A stretch of 64,000 nucleotides of DNA from Drechslerella dactyloides (Eukaryota; Ascomycota; Orbiliomycetes; Orbiliales; Orbiliaceae), in the NCBI GenBank assembly GCA_020064725.1, contig JAGTWJ010000001.1, forward strand, positions 5,146,001-5,210,000, given 5' to 3'. Positions within the stretch are counted from its first letter, which is position 1. Each line of letters opens with the position of its first letter. The position numbers and the translations under genes were made by a program. The notes below the pieces were generated by a model. The model was not told the origin of the DNA. It was given only the letters and a program-made list of their open reading frames with translations, and made no database searches. Positions 23,620 through 35,355 of the stretch are shown one piece after another.

Positions 23620-26600
23620 CCAGAATAACGGCGGTTTCCTCTCTATATTTTTAATACCCATCAGCGTTCATTGTTGATCTTACTACATTTTTCTTGAGGA
23701 GGGTCCGAGTCCCGCCTTTTTTGAATCCGTGGTTTTTCAAGCCCGAAATGCTTTGCTGGATCGACCATCAGGGAATGACATTTGTAGTCTCTTGGTCCTG
23801 TCTACCATTCCATTCGATATTTTTGGCAAGCGTTGGCTGGCTTTGCTCGAATATAGATCTACAGCGCCAGTTCATCCATTTCTCGGGACAAAAATTCGGA
23901 TAGTGGCCGACTTTGCTGCATTAAAAACGCATCATACATTGGTCTTTACCCTCTATGTCAAATCCCGCCTCTTTCGGCTCGCTCGTGGTTTGCTGGCTTT
24001 CTTCCTGCTCTTTTTCATGCAGACATAGGAGAGGCGTCTTTCGCTTTTTGTTTTTCATTTCATGATACCATTGTTGTTATTTCTGCATGATATTTACATT
24101 AAGGTAGGGACAATTGCGCAAATACAATGTCCATACCGAGAAAGAGGCTCAAGTTATTTCATCGCGCCCGATCGAACTAGCTAATCAGCCGTTGTTCTTT
24201 GTCTTGGTTTGAGGCACGCTTGGGATTGCGGAGAATATCTGCGCTCACGTCCGTTTACTGGGGGTTGCATGGGGACTGCAGTAGGGAACTGTTTGGCTTT
24301 ACTCTTTCCGTGAGCCTCCTATCAATCTAACTGTACAAAAGTAATGCTTGAGTGTAAATAAAGAATCACAAGAGCCTTTGCAAGCCGGTTCGCATGATAT
24401 AAACAGAGACGAAGCAGCCAGCAGGTGGTACGCGAGCCGCCTGAACCCTTACTTCCTCCCCGTATCGTAACTTCTAACGCATACATACGACAGCCGCGCG
24501 TTTGCATATTTGCGTCCTGTAGATCTATACTGCGGCATTTCCAAGCATGACAATGCTCCGCTCGGACGAATAGTCTACCTTTGACTGTTCGGTTATGGTG
24601 CCTTCGGTGTCTAGGTATTTCGCATGTTCGGATGTCGGCGTGCCGACTGACCATTGGTAGATGCGGACGCACAGCCAGTGAATCTGGCGGCGGAATATCA
24701 GGAGAGCAGTAGGAAGACTGAAATGGGTATGCATGCTATGGCGAGCACCAATTAGTTATATTTATTCAGAAGCTTAGTAGGGAGGGCTTCTGAGATATGA
24801 GTAGGCATATGCTGATTGACTGAAATTACTCAGTTTGAGCGGACGTACTAACGAGAATGACGATAACCCATTTTTGTATGCCCTTTTGATGGCTATAGTG
24901 GTCGAGATTCCCGCTGTCGGACTCGCGATGTACCAATGATAGCACCATAGTGTGTACTATGTTAGAGGGGCGCGATTGCATCTATTGGTCGTTGCTACAA
25001 GATCTGTAGACTTGCAATGCCTTATCGCGGCGCGGGCGCGTGCTGCGAGCAGTCTGACCGGATGGGCGTAGAGCGCTCGAGCGTCGCGATCGAGTTAGAA
25101 GTACTATGCTAGATATATAATTCGGGAAAATCAAGAGGCTTAGGCTTGACCTATCCGGATAGCGGATCTAGCCGTCGAAATCGACAGCGGGTTCACAAAC
25201 ACCCGGCGTCGGCGACGAGAAATATAGTAAAGGTTCATAAGAGTGTACACTGTTTGCATGGATGTACCTAGGCAAGGACATGTACCTGATGTGATGCATT
25301 GCATTTTCCGCCACGCAGCAAGGCCGAGCCACGTGCCGGGCGACTGACCTTTTCGGGTGTTTCACGTCCTGCATGAGCTGTCATACATACAGGAACGCAT
25401 GCATGCGCAAATTCGAGCATGCATGGATTATGGGCTTGAGAAAGCTTGATCGACAGAGGTTTGGCGCCGGATGGTGTGTCGAGCGCATGGCATTATATTA
25501 CACCAGGCCAGGTAACGAGGGTCTCGCTGTCGACATTTAATTTGGTGCCCCAAATATAGACAGCTGTCAGGGCAGTTTAAGATCTTCAATTAATCAAGCT
25601 GATTCCTAATGACAGTATCAAATTTAAAGGGGAACTTGGACGATGCTCACGTTCGATATATGTTACGTAACTTGAATAGCGAGATGGGATGGTATTGATA
25701 CAGGACGATGCGGGGGCCGGTAGATATATCGAACAAGGTAAATATTCAGGCGACAACATATCGTGTCAACAGCGTCCGTTATTTAACACCACTGGCGCTG
25801 GGTATCAATAACGCAGGTGGCACACGGCTTTTAAATTGAGAGACGTCAATGTTGTAAAACGTGCACAGTGCGTTGTGTTGGTGGTTCCACGAAGAGGCCC
25901 TTGTTGCGTCGATGGCTTCATATGAATCAATCATTATCAAGATCACGTTTCATAGATGCATTTATTGTTTGCGTCGAAGAGGTGAGCCGGCAGCGAAGCC
26001 ATCGTCTCCCAAAGACTGAATGTTTGGGCAAATTGATTGCGACAAGCATTCAGAAGATCTCACTGTCTCCAACGGAATAGGATGTTCCCGACCTCATACA
26101 CGCTAACTCGTTGTTTCGGATCTACTCGTTGGTGAGCGTCGATGCGTTCAGGTATCTTCTGGAATTGGGACCAGGATCCCCTTCCTCAAACCGAAATAGC
26201 TGATTGGCCGAGGACGAAGAAAAGCTCTCAAGCCTGGTTCTGGACGGCACTAACGGACGGCTGGCTTTGCAAACGGACCGCGAAGAAAAGGAATATTGGA
26301 GAAACGGCGGCGGGGGGGCTTTCTTAGGAGAAAAGAAGGGAGGCGGACCCACCTGGTACCTTTCACAAGGCTCTAATCTCAGTGCGACCCCAAAACGCCT
26401 CTTTTCTCAAACTTACAATTTCCAGTCAGTCCCAATCGCACAGCGATCGCCATATCAGGTTTCTGCAGCGGAGCTATTGCTAAACGTGGCATTGAGAGCG
26501 TACGTCGTCCGCATGCAATCCGCTCGACGATCCTGCCACGAGGCGTCGAGACAGCGGGGAGAAAACTGCGTGATCATGATGTCGAGAATGACGAGCGAGC

Positions 26601-27718
26601 ATAATATACGTCGAACCAAGGAGAAGGAACTCGAGCGAGAAATCTGGAGCAACTCGGCATCCGGCTCGGTGTGCCATGCATGCATTGCGAGCCGTTATCT
26701 CGTTGTAGTAATGGAAACGAGAGGCTTGTGGTTCAGGGGGCGTCCCACAACTCGCCTCTGATACCCGCGGCCGCGCTACGAGATTAAAATCGCAACGGTG
26801 CCTCCACGAAAGCGACCCACATTTCCAGGTCTTCCGTGTCTGAGGCTGCATAATGGACGCCTTGCTATTGCAAAAAGCATCGAGGGAAAACGGGCTCTGT
26901 AGACGGCTATGACACCCCGCCTGCAATATGTTGCCCCGAATACGCCTGTGCATATGCAAGCTGACTACATTGGATAATTCCAGATATAGGTGAAATTTGG
27001 CAATTTAATGCGCACGCATTTGTATCCCGAAAGCAGCCTCTGGACATGTGCTGATGAATGTAAATATATCATACGGTAAACAGCAACCATCTTCACATGC
27101 ACAATTCGAGACAAAATTGGCCCAATCAGTCAGCGTTATATATAGACGGGAGCGGCCTGCAAATCGCCCCTGCAAAAGTTGGAAATCGCCGTGGTCTTAG
27201 ACCGCCAAGGTCGCTCAACTTCGACCGTTTTGATCGGTAGCTTTAAAACCACTCACGCAGGCCCTGCAGCTCCCCCTGCACCATCTGCGGCACGAAGGAA
27301 AAATGATACGATATGGGAAAAAGTGGAGCCCGGGCTTGGTTACGGGGAAGAACCCAAAACGATTACCCAGACCGTCGTCGAGCAAGGCTACAGCTCCCCA
27401 CCCTTGGGAAAATGTTAGCTCGGATACGTGCGAAAGCCTTAATGGAATTGTGGGATGCTATAGTTCGAGCAAGTCCATACCGCTGCTTTGACCGCGCCCC
27501 TAAAAGATCAGCCAGATATGCATGATGGAAAGCGCTCAGTATAAAGTGGAAGCGCTCCCCGTCGCATTCTCGCGGTTTCATTAGCAATCCTCCTGCTTGA
27601 AACCGACAGGCGACTGACTGCCACCGAGTTAATTGAAACTTCAAGACCGCCGAGTAATTGACGAGCGTCGCGTTAAAGTCTGACAGCCAATTGCATTGAT
27701 ACATCACGAGATCGCAAG
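23620..27718. other. Gene-free interval (about 4.1 kb)
   Basis: No gene recognised. Open frames of up to 185 codons near 26.1-26.9 kb overlap on both strands and show no domain. A TGCATTGCA word lies at 25295 next to a GTACCTG word, and CATGCATG-rich stretches occur near 25.4 kb. Confidence 0.55.
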
Positions 27719-29759
27719 ATGGCAAGCGAAAAGGTTGACGTCGTTGTTGTTGGCGCAGGTATGCAAACTTTACAAACCCCCACTCGTCTGGTAGCACAAC
27801 ATGCGCATGCGCATGCACGCGCGCCTCTTCGAACGCTTTTTGCTAATCTGAAGATATCAATCGCGATAGGCTGGTATGGTCTGTGCGCGGCGAAAACCTA
27901 CCTCCAGGTCAATCCTGGGACCAATGTGGTCGTACTCGAGGAAGCTGCCTCGGCTGGCGGTGTATGGGCGAAGCACCGCCTGTATCCCGGCCTGAAATCC
28001 AACAACCAGTACGGTTTATACGACCCCAACCTCGGCACATACGAGTACCCAGATTTCCCTATGAAGCCATTCGGGGTCACGCCGGGAACCCACATCCCGG
28101 GCGAGATTGTCCACGAGTACCTGGTGGCATACGCCAAGAAGTTCGGCGTCTACGATAGAATCAGGTTCAATAGCAAGCTGGCAACCGCTGAGTATCTGAC
28201 AGCGGAGAACCAGTGGCTGTTGACCATCGGGGAGGGCGAGGCGGCGAAGACCCTGTTGACCGATAAGCTCATCATGGCGATGGGCGTGACGAATGAGCCG
28301 TTCGTTCCCGTGTTTGAGGGACAGGAAGCGTTCGATCGCCCATTGTTCCATGCGAAGGAGCTGCTACGTCATTCCGATGAGTTGCTCAAGAATGCAAAGA
28401 CCGTCACGGTGTTTGGTGGGTCGAAGTCTGCATGGGATGCCGTCTACCTGTTCGCGAGCAACGGCATCAAAGTCAATTGGGTCGTCAGGTCGAAGGGTAC
28501 CGGCTTCTGCTGGATGGCGCCTTCGAAGGTCACGCCAGCGAAGAAGTGGATCGAGAAGCTGGTCACCACCAGATTCCTCTGCTGGTTCAGCCCTTGCATC
28601 TGGGACCAGGCGGATGGCTATGCTGGTGTTAGGAACTTTATGCACGGTAAGCTCGTCCCAGACCCATATTGCACCTCGAAGAGGATAGTAAGCTAATGAT
28701 GAGTGACCAGGCACTGCGGTTGGCCGTGGAATCGTTGATACTTTCTTTGGGATCCTCGGTAGCGATGTCACAGCCCTCTGCGGATACGACAAGCATCCAG
28801 AAACTAAGAAGATGAAGCCATTGTCAAAGTACGTTCAACCTGTGAATGCAATGCACCGACTTTCAAAGTTCCTATGAGAAACAAGCTGACATCGATTCAC
28901 TAGCCCATTTTTCATCGCTTCCACCCTCTCCATTCTCAACTATCCCACCGATATCTTTGAGTATGTACGAGATGGTACCGTCACCATCCATATCAAGGAC
29001 ATCGACCACCTTTCCCCAGGTCAGATCCACCTCAGCGACCCCGCCAAGCCCGAGGAGAATACTGTCATCGACACCGACGCCCTAATCTGCTCCACGGGCT
29101 GGAAATACAAGCCGCGCGTCAAATTCCTCCCCGAGGGTATTGACAGAGACCTAGGCCTACCTTACGTCAACAAGGAGATCGCCGACTACGCCGACGAGGA
29201 GCTCACGAAGAAGGCCGATGCCGAGATCCTCAAAAAGTATCCCCGCCTCGCAAATCAGCCCATCGTCAACCCAAACTACCAGCCGCTCCATGGCAACTCA
29301 GAGCACGATGAGCTCAACCGGCCCTTCAGACTCTGGCGGCTGATAGCCCCGGCCGACAAGCGGTTCAGGAACTCGATCGCATTCTGCGGTGCCCTGATGA
29401 ACCTGGATACCTCCATCACCGCGCACATCCAGTCGCTGTGGACAGTCGCGTACATGACCAATAGGCTCAAGCCCGCCGAGGAGAAGACCCAGGACGAGAT
29501 GGAGTGGGAGGCTACGCTGTGGTCACGGTTCGGACGCTGGCGGACCTCTGGCGGGTTCGGCCGGCGTTATCCGGACTTTGTCTTTGACTCAGTCGCGTAT
29601 TTCTCGCATCTGCTGCAGGACCTCGGTATCGAGCCGCTGCGGAAGACGGGGTTCTTCAACCGTGTGTTCAACCCGTATGGACCCGAGGACTACGTTACCG
29701 TTGTTGACGAGTGGATCGACAAGAATAAGAAGACTGCCGATGCCGCGGCCGCCGAATAA
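27719..29759 (+). CDS. FAD-dependent, flavin-containing monooxygenase-like protein
   Basis: Four exons (27719-27758, 27870-28646, 28711-28828, 28904-29759) encode 596 residues. The first intron sits inside the FAD motif: VDVVVVGAG joins WYGLCAAK, giving GxGxxG at residues 12-17. Then come GGVWAKHRLYPGLKSNN (a FAD-contact loop typical of this family), an NAD(P)H-binding GGSKSAWDA segment (about 195-203) and the late LICSTGWK motif (about 372-379). Length and layout fit fungal FMO/Baeyer-Villiger-like enzymes, which insert oxygen into soft nucleophiles or ketones using NADPH. The usual FxGxxxHxxx(F/Y) fingerprint is imperfect: FEGQEAFDRPLFHAKEL places His later than expected. No signal peptide or membrane span was seen. 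The substrate is unknown; no biosynthetic cluster partners are adjacent. Confidence 0.9.
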
Positions 29760-30844
29760 ATATATACACTTGAAAAACATTTCAAGTGATTTATCTCCAG
29801 GCAGCTAAAGTCACTTTGTCGTATGTATTCCTCTTGGAGTTTCCTTACTGTTCTAATTCGCTTTGCGGGGATGTGTGGCGTTTATATCTTCACCGTCGAA
29901 ATCACGCACAGGCAGTCTTTCCTGAGTTCTAGCCTAGCCCTTTACATCTATACATACCTTTTTAGCCTTGCTGAATTCGTGGCTTGTCTTTTGATTATTT
30001 TTTTCTTCGCTGCTATATATATGCATACGCACTCTTGGCCATCCCTGTATATTCTTTCCTAGTTTGCGTTTTCTTTAGCCAGCGGGAGCATGAAATTTAT
30101 ACAGATACAGTGACTCGGACAGCCCTCGATTACTGCTTGACGACGTTTGCAGAGGTCAACTACATGTATTCTTAGGTCCTCAGATTCTGATTACAGACAT
30201 GTCACGCCGCCTTCGTGCGGTCTATCTCTGAATTACATATAATTACAACCGCCATGCTCTTGATACATATCATGCGATGAACTTTAGTTATTTAGTAAGC
30301 TTGACAGCAAGTTCTGGTGTCAACTGATCGCATGTGATATTATTGTCATCAAGCAAATACTCTGGTCCGCTTCAATGTCCTATTATTATAATTGTACCAA
30401 AGCGAGTGAAAGACACAGAATTCTGCAGACAACGAAAATTGACATTGGATTCGGATAATATGCAATCATCAATAGGGAAATATTCAATGCAGACTTATGC
30501 TGCCGTTTCATAACACCTTGACGCCACTGCTCGCTGAATTGATGAATCTCTGCAATATGCAAGCGGATTTTGCAAACCAAATAGTGAAATGAGGAGCCGA
30601 ATGATTCAAAAGAGAAGTTTTAGGGACATGAGATTCAAATCTGTAGCAAAGCAATTTCTTCATGATTCCCTCCCCTTATAACATGGGAACGTTCATCATT
30701 CTTGAAGGGAGAAGGGCATGAGGATTGAACTACGCCATCTCGCATTCTCTGAGGACGCTTAGGCTTGCTTATCGAATTGGGGGTCGGGATACTCCCACCC
30801 TTTGAACACACGTGCATCGCCTGAAGATCGTTTCCGGTTAGCTA
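29760..30844. other. Intergenic region between convergent genes
   Basis: About 1.1 kb between the 3' ends of the monooxygenase (+) and the RGG protein (-). AT-rich, with short open frames only. It presumably holds both transcript ends; no clear terminator hairpin was seen. Confidence 0.6.
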
Positions 30845-32596
30845 TCAGTTTCTTGTGACCTGTTCATAGGGTACTGGCATACCTTCAAGCCCGAGCCATT
30901 CCTGGACTCTGATCCACCACGGTTTATTCGGCTGCTGCACATCCCAGCCTTCGCGGGTAGGGACATCCTTGATCCCTTCGATCATCGTCTCGCCGGGCTT
31001 CAGTACTGGCCAATCCTCCGGCCACGGCTCTAGGTTAAGCTGTGACGATTCCTTGTTCCAGGTTGTCCTGTCGGCATCCGAGATGCGCTCAGCACTGTCC
31101 TTAGGGTGGGGAATTATGTCGGGCTTTGCAATCTTGTTTGCGCGACTGGTGCGAATGTATTTGGCAAAGTCGTAGTTGTTCTTGCCACCTGTCGCAGGGA
31201 CGGCGAACTGACGCGCTGTCTTTTCGGATTGGATGACGGCAGAGATACCTCCAGCTTCATGATGGTCGTTCTGGCCGGTTGGTTGAGCGCCTTGGAGGAC
31301 TTTCTGGTTGGCGATTGGTTCGTTCTGCTGCGGTGGGGAGTTTCCATCCTGCGGGATACCAGGCTGCTCCCACCCACTGTTGTAATTGCCGCGACCACCT
31401 CGTCTTCCGCGCCGGCCCCCAGATCTCGCGCGACTGTTGCCTTGTCCCCGACGAGACCCGCTGTTGTTGCTTCCAAAGAAGTTCTGTTGATGGCTGCCTT
31501 GTTCGTGATGCTGACTGCTGGTCTGCTGGCTCTCGGGACTCTTTGTTGGGCTTTGCGGCCACTGAGGCCGGGCATGGCTCTTAACTTCTTGCCAGCCTTG
31601 GCCCAAAGCATCTCCAACCGGGTCAGCTACGTTGGAAGCGATAGCTGCCCATGAAGACTTCCCTGGGGGCGATCCAAGCTGGGGGTTTGCTCGCTGTGCA
31701 GTTCTCGGTGGCGTGAGCTTTTGTTGCTGCTGCTTCAATCCAGCCTTCTTATGGTCGGACGGCGAGCTACGCTCTACCTTCTGGCGGCGAACACCGGGCC
31801 CCAGGAGCTCGGTAGGACGCTTTTGCGTCCTGTCGCGGTCGTCGATGTCCAGTGGCTCGCCCTCCGTATCGAGTTCCTCGTAATCGGGAACGTCGAAATC
31901 CAGCCCGTTGACAAAACGGTAAAGCCTGAGGAATCGGACCACTTCTGAGACGGGGGCTTTGTAAATCTCGGCGTTCCACTCGATCTTGCCTTCTGTGATG
32001 CTTATGGGCGTCGCGAGGTCAATGAAGGTGTCCCATTCTGGCATAGGACGGCCGGTTTTGGGGTCCTTATATATTTTCTGGACGGGGAAGCTGCTGCCGT
32101 CTAGCGGCTGGTATCGCGTATCAAAGCGTTTGCTGGGGACCCGCACGGTGTTCTCTGATGGCGTGATGGCCAGGTAGGTCCTGTCCACCCGCTCGGCCTG
32201 CTCGCAGGTCTTGCTGAAATTCATTGTATAGGGCACCTTTATCATAGGTCTGGTTGCTTAGAGTTAGTGTTGCTCCAAGAGATTGGCAACTCGACGGAAG
32301 AAGGTGGTCATGTATTATGGACGCTCGATACGAGAACTGTGAGAAGATAATAACGATATTACTCACAGCCCTATTACATGGTGCTCGTGGGGAGCCAGGC
32401 ACATGAAAGGGGCGAGTACCCCGTCTTGGGGAAACTCGCCCCTTTCGGCTGGGACCGCTAAGTCGTCGGCGTCCAGCCACTCCATGCTGACCACATCCTT
32501 CTTGGAACCGGTGATGGTTCCCTCGGATGAGATCGCTGGACGGGCTTGGTACGCAAAGAAAATCGATCCTGCGGTCAGCCGCTCTGGAGGAGGCAT
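30845..32596 (-). CDS. Uncharacterised protein with an RGG/RG-rich region
   Basis: Two exons on the minus strand, 32596-32367 and 32249-30845, join in frame across a 117-nt intron (CT|GTGAGT ... CCAG|A), giving 544 residues. The ATG at 32596 directly follows a good acceptor (CTGACCCTTACATCAG), so a 5'-UTR or further coding exon probably lies upstream; a donor candidate is CAAG|GTGCGT near 32789. Residues about 1-205 look folded, with many aromatic and hydrophobic residues (EWDTFIDLATPISITEGKIE, VVRFLRLYRFVNGLDFDVPD). The middle is disordered and rich in Gln, Ser and Pro. Residues about 338-371 form an Arg/Gly-rich tract (GSRRGQG, GGRRGRRGGRGN) like RNA-binding RGG boxes. A conserved-looking Trp/Pro-rich tail ends the protein. 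I recognise no named domain; an RNA-related role is inferred only from the RGG tract. Confidence 0.8.
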
Positions 32597-34025
32597 CTGA
32601 TGTAAGGGTCAGCTGGAAGACTCGAGAAGAGTTGGAGGAGGCCAGAGCAATGTCACGCTCCTAAACAGAGGAAGAGAAACCAAATGAGCACAACTGGTAC
32701 CGGCGAGAAGAGAAGTATCACCAGGTAGCAGAGGCAGGATTCCAGGAACTCGGAATACTGTAGGGTGATGATGAGGACTCAAACGCACCTTGCAGGGTGG
32801 CAGCTATGGCTGTGGCCGTGGTACCTGTTGGTCTGTGGCAGTAGGAAGAATGCCTGGGGCGCTGTGGTGATGATGTTGATGGTGTGAAGGAAGCGGGAAC
32901 AATGTATAGAGGAAGAGAGAAGGATGAGAGGGGTGATAAAGGGTGGAGGAGTAGCGGCAAGCAGAGCGTTTAGATTAAGAGGAAGCTGAAGCACAGCGGT
33001 ATGAAATTCTCAACGCAGCACATGCACACGCAGGAGGTGATATCGTCGACAGTCCCCAATCCCTCAGCGTCAAACTACCAGCCTTAACGATCAGACTCGA
33101 AGCGAGAGAAGCTGCCAGCAAAGAGAACCCGGTGGTGGATACGTGTAATGGAAGTTCCGTATCGTGGTTGCGGTAGAGTGCTGCCGGAGGAGACAGAGCT
33201 GCGGGTGGAGAATGTCGTGTTGGATTATGGACGAGGCCTGAGTTGGACGTAGAACTTCAGGCAGGTCTCTAGTCTTGAGGCCATGGTTCAATATTTAAAC
33301 CGCCCGCACTTCAGGCATCATTAGGCCGCCGCTCCACAATGCGATTTCCCTCGTAGTCGACCGGTTGTTAGCCACTTAAATGGTGTGGATATCGTGGCTC
33401 AACAGGTCCTATAGTATAGTTATAGTACAACAGTATAACAGTAAAGTCGAGGGCAAACGTCGCGGTGAATCACGATGTTCACATTACGAAGTAAAGTAAG
33501 ATGCAAAATGCAAATTAGTATACTAGTACACCATTCGTCCATAATTAATAGTAATATATTACCAGTGATAAGAGTCCACAGATTTTCTTTACAAGCTATA
33601 GCTAGCCCGACAATAAATTTTTCAAAGCAACAGATGCGCCAGTATCTATATGTCATTTATTTCTGTTGTCTTCGTTCCATTGCTGGCCATGGACTGCAGG
33701 TTGTTTGAGCAAACACCCAGACCGTGTTTTTTTTTAGAAATCTATCGCTCTGACATGGCATAGGGTAGCATCCCTTTTCAAAAATTAAACAGGAGAAAGA
33801 AGACACTCGCTGGCTCGCATTCATATTTTAGGTCATTGTAGACAAGATCGAGAGAACTGACAACCACATTATACAATATATATCATGCCTATATGAATAT
33901 TTAAACGGCCGCGCTATACCAAAACAAATGCAACTCCGAAGTTGATTCCCACCAGCCGAAAACGTTACCGGGTGAGAAGTCTTGAAAATTTTTATCCCAC
34001 AGGGAAAGTTCAGGCGACCAAGCCC
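32597..34025. other. Leader/promoter side of the RGG gene and 3' flank of the membrane protein gene
   Basis: About 1.4 kb. The part near 32.6-33.3 kb probably contains a 5'-UTR exon and intron of the minus-strand RGG gene. Two overlapping minus-strand open frames (32718-32994) are Pro/Ser/Thr/His-rich and look like leader sequence. The AT-rich stretch 33.4-34.0 kb shows nothing recognisable. Confidence 0.5.
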
Positions 34026-35202
34026 TCAGATGGCAGGGTACGACCCAGCCTGAGTGCTTGGCCTCGAGTTCATTTCCTTTCCAAGATCAGGCGATCCGGA
34101 CCTGGACATGCCCTCGCTGAAAACCTTCGAGGCACCTGAAGCCATCCCGACGATGACCTTCAACAAGCTGAAGAGACCAATGATGAACGGAACGAGCTCA
34201 ACGGGAGAGCCAAGGTCGGAAGTGAGAACGACATTGCTATACTTCAGGGCGCTCTCAACGGTCACGATGAAGGCGGCGGCGACAACGATGATGATGACGA
34301 GCAGGGCACCGGAGACCCAGGCGTATTTCTCCTGCTGAAGGACGCCACCGAGAACAGTATCCTTCTGAAGGGTGCCCTGAAGAATCTTGGTCATAGTCGG
34401 TTTGGATCCCTGCATTCTGAAGATGGCGATGATGAAGAAGAGTTCGTAGCCGAGAGCTCCAGCGATGGCGATGCAGCCGATGATCATGCAGGCCTGGGAG
34501 AAGGACATGAACCAATGGTAAAGGTGGACTTTCCAGAAAAAGAGGAACTATGTTTCAAATCAATTGTCAGCCTCTGTTACCGCCTCGTATATTTCGAAAT
34601 CAAGCGCCAAATCGACATACCTGAATTTGCTGGGTGCACTTGCTCATAGCAATATATCTGTACCCAGTGAACCAGAACCAAGCACCGAACATAAAGATGG
34701 CAAGGAACACCAGCAATCTCGCGATGGACCCTACTCTCGTAACTCGGATGTCCATGTTTGGCGAGGTGATCAAAGCCGTGATGCTGCCAATGCACAACGT
34801 AAGGAGCATAAACGCCTCAATTCCATCCAGCGATGGTAAATTTGTTATCGCCCAGGCCAGCCCACTGAAGAGAGCCAACTGAAATAGTGTATTGATACCC
34901 CGCATCGACGGCGCCACAGACGGGACGAAGAAGTTTGCAAATATCGTCGCAAACCACTGCAAGTAGACGCCAACCCGCAGGCCCATCGGATATAGACTTG
35001 GGTTGCCCATGAGGAAACACTCAGACCCCATAGGTGTCATAATCTTCATAGAGCTCATCTCAGCGAGCGTAGGCCCGTCAACCGCGGTTTCATTGACCGC
35101 GGGGGCATTCTTTGGCACGCCGTCGTCATACTGTGGGAGGGGATTGGCAGCCACAATGCCGACAGCTGCCAGGAGGATGATGTTTCGGTACGTGAACGAC
35201 AT
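34026..35202 (-). CDS. Uncharacterised membrane protein, signal peptide plus about seven spans
   Basis: Two exons on the minus strand, 35202-34621 and 34547-34026, join in phase 0 across a 73-nt intron (CAG|GTATGT ... CATAG|TTC), giving 367 residues. The start is supported by a clear signal peptide (MSFTYRNIILLAAVGIVAAN) followed by a hydrophilic lumenal segment of about 50 residues with one Cys in SECFLMGNPSLYPMG. Four hydrophobic spans follow in exon 1 (about 77-97, 102-122, 126-147, 157-178) and three in exon 2 (about 209-235, 265-285, 305-325), then a short Ser/Gly-rich cytoplasmic tail. The topology resembles a seven-span receptor, but I see no rhodopsin, Pth11 or other known signature, so no function is assigned. 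Confidence 0.85.
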
Positions 35203-35348
35203 GTCGAAATATAAAATAGAACTACTAAGGATATATACGTCGAAGCTGGAGCTGGCTGAATGTAATAGAATGAAAGGATACCCGATCCCGAGGCGACTTG
35301 AAAGAGTGCAGCAGCACGCGCTGGCAAGCCTGAAGGGGGCGCTCTAGG

Positions 35349-35355
35349 TTATATA
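35349..35355 (-). promoter_or_regulatory. Possible TATA box of the seven-span membrane protein gene
   Basis: On the minus strand this reads TATATAA, about 150 bases before the ATG at 35202. The position is plausible for a fungal promoter. Sequence match only. Confidence 0.35.

Noticed and set aside
26122..26959. Open frames of 159 and 185 codons on opposite strands
   Set aside because: They overlap each other, have unusual residue composition and no recognisable motif.
31106..31654. 182-codon plus-strand frame
   Set aside because: Antisense shadow of the low-complexity Gln/Arg/Gly-rich part of the minus-strand RGG gene.
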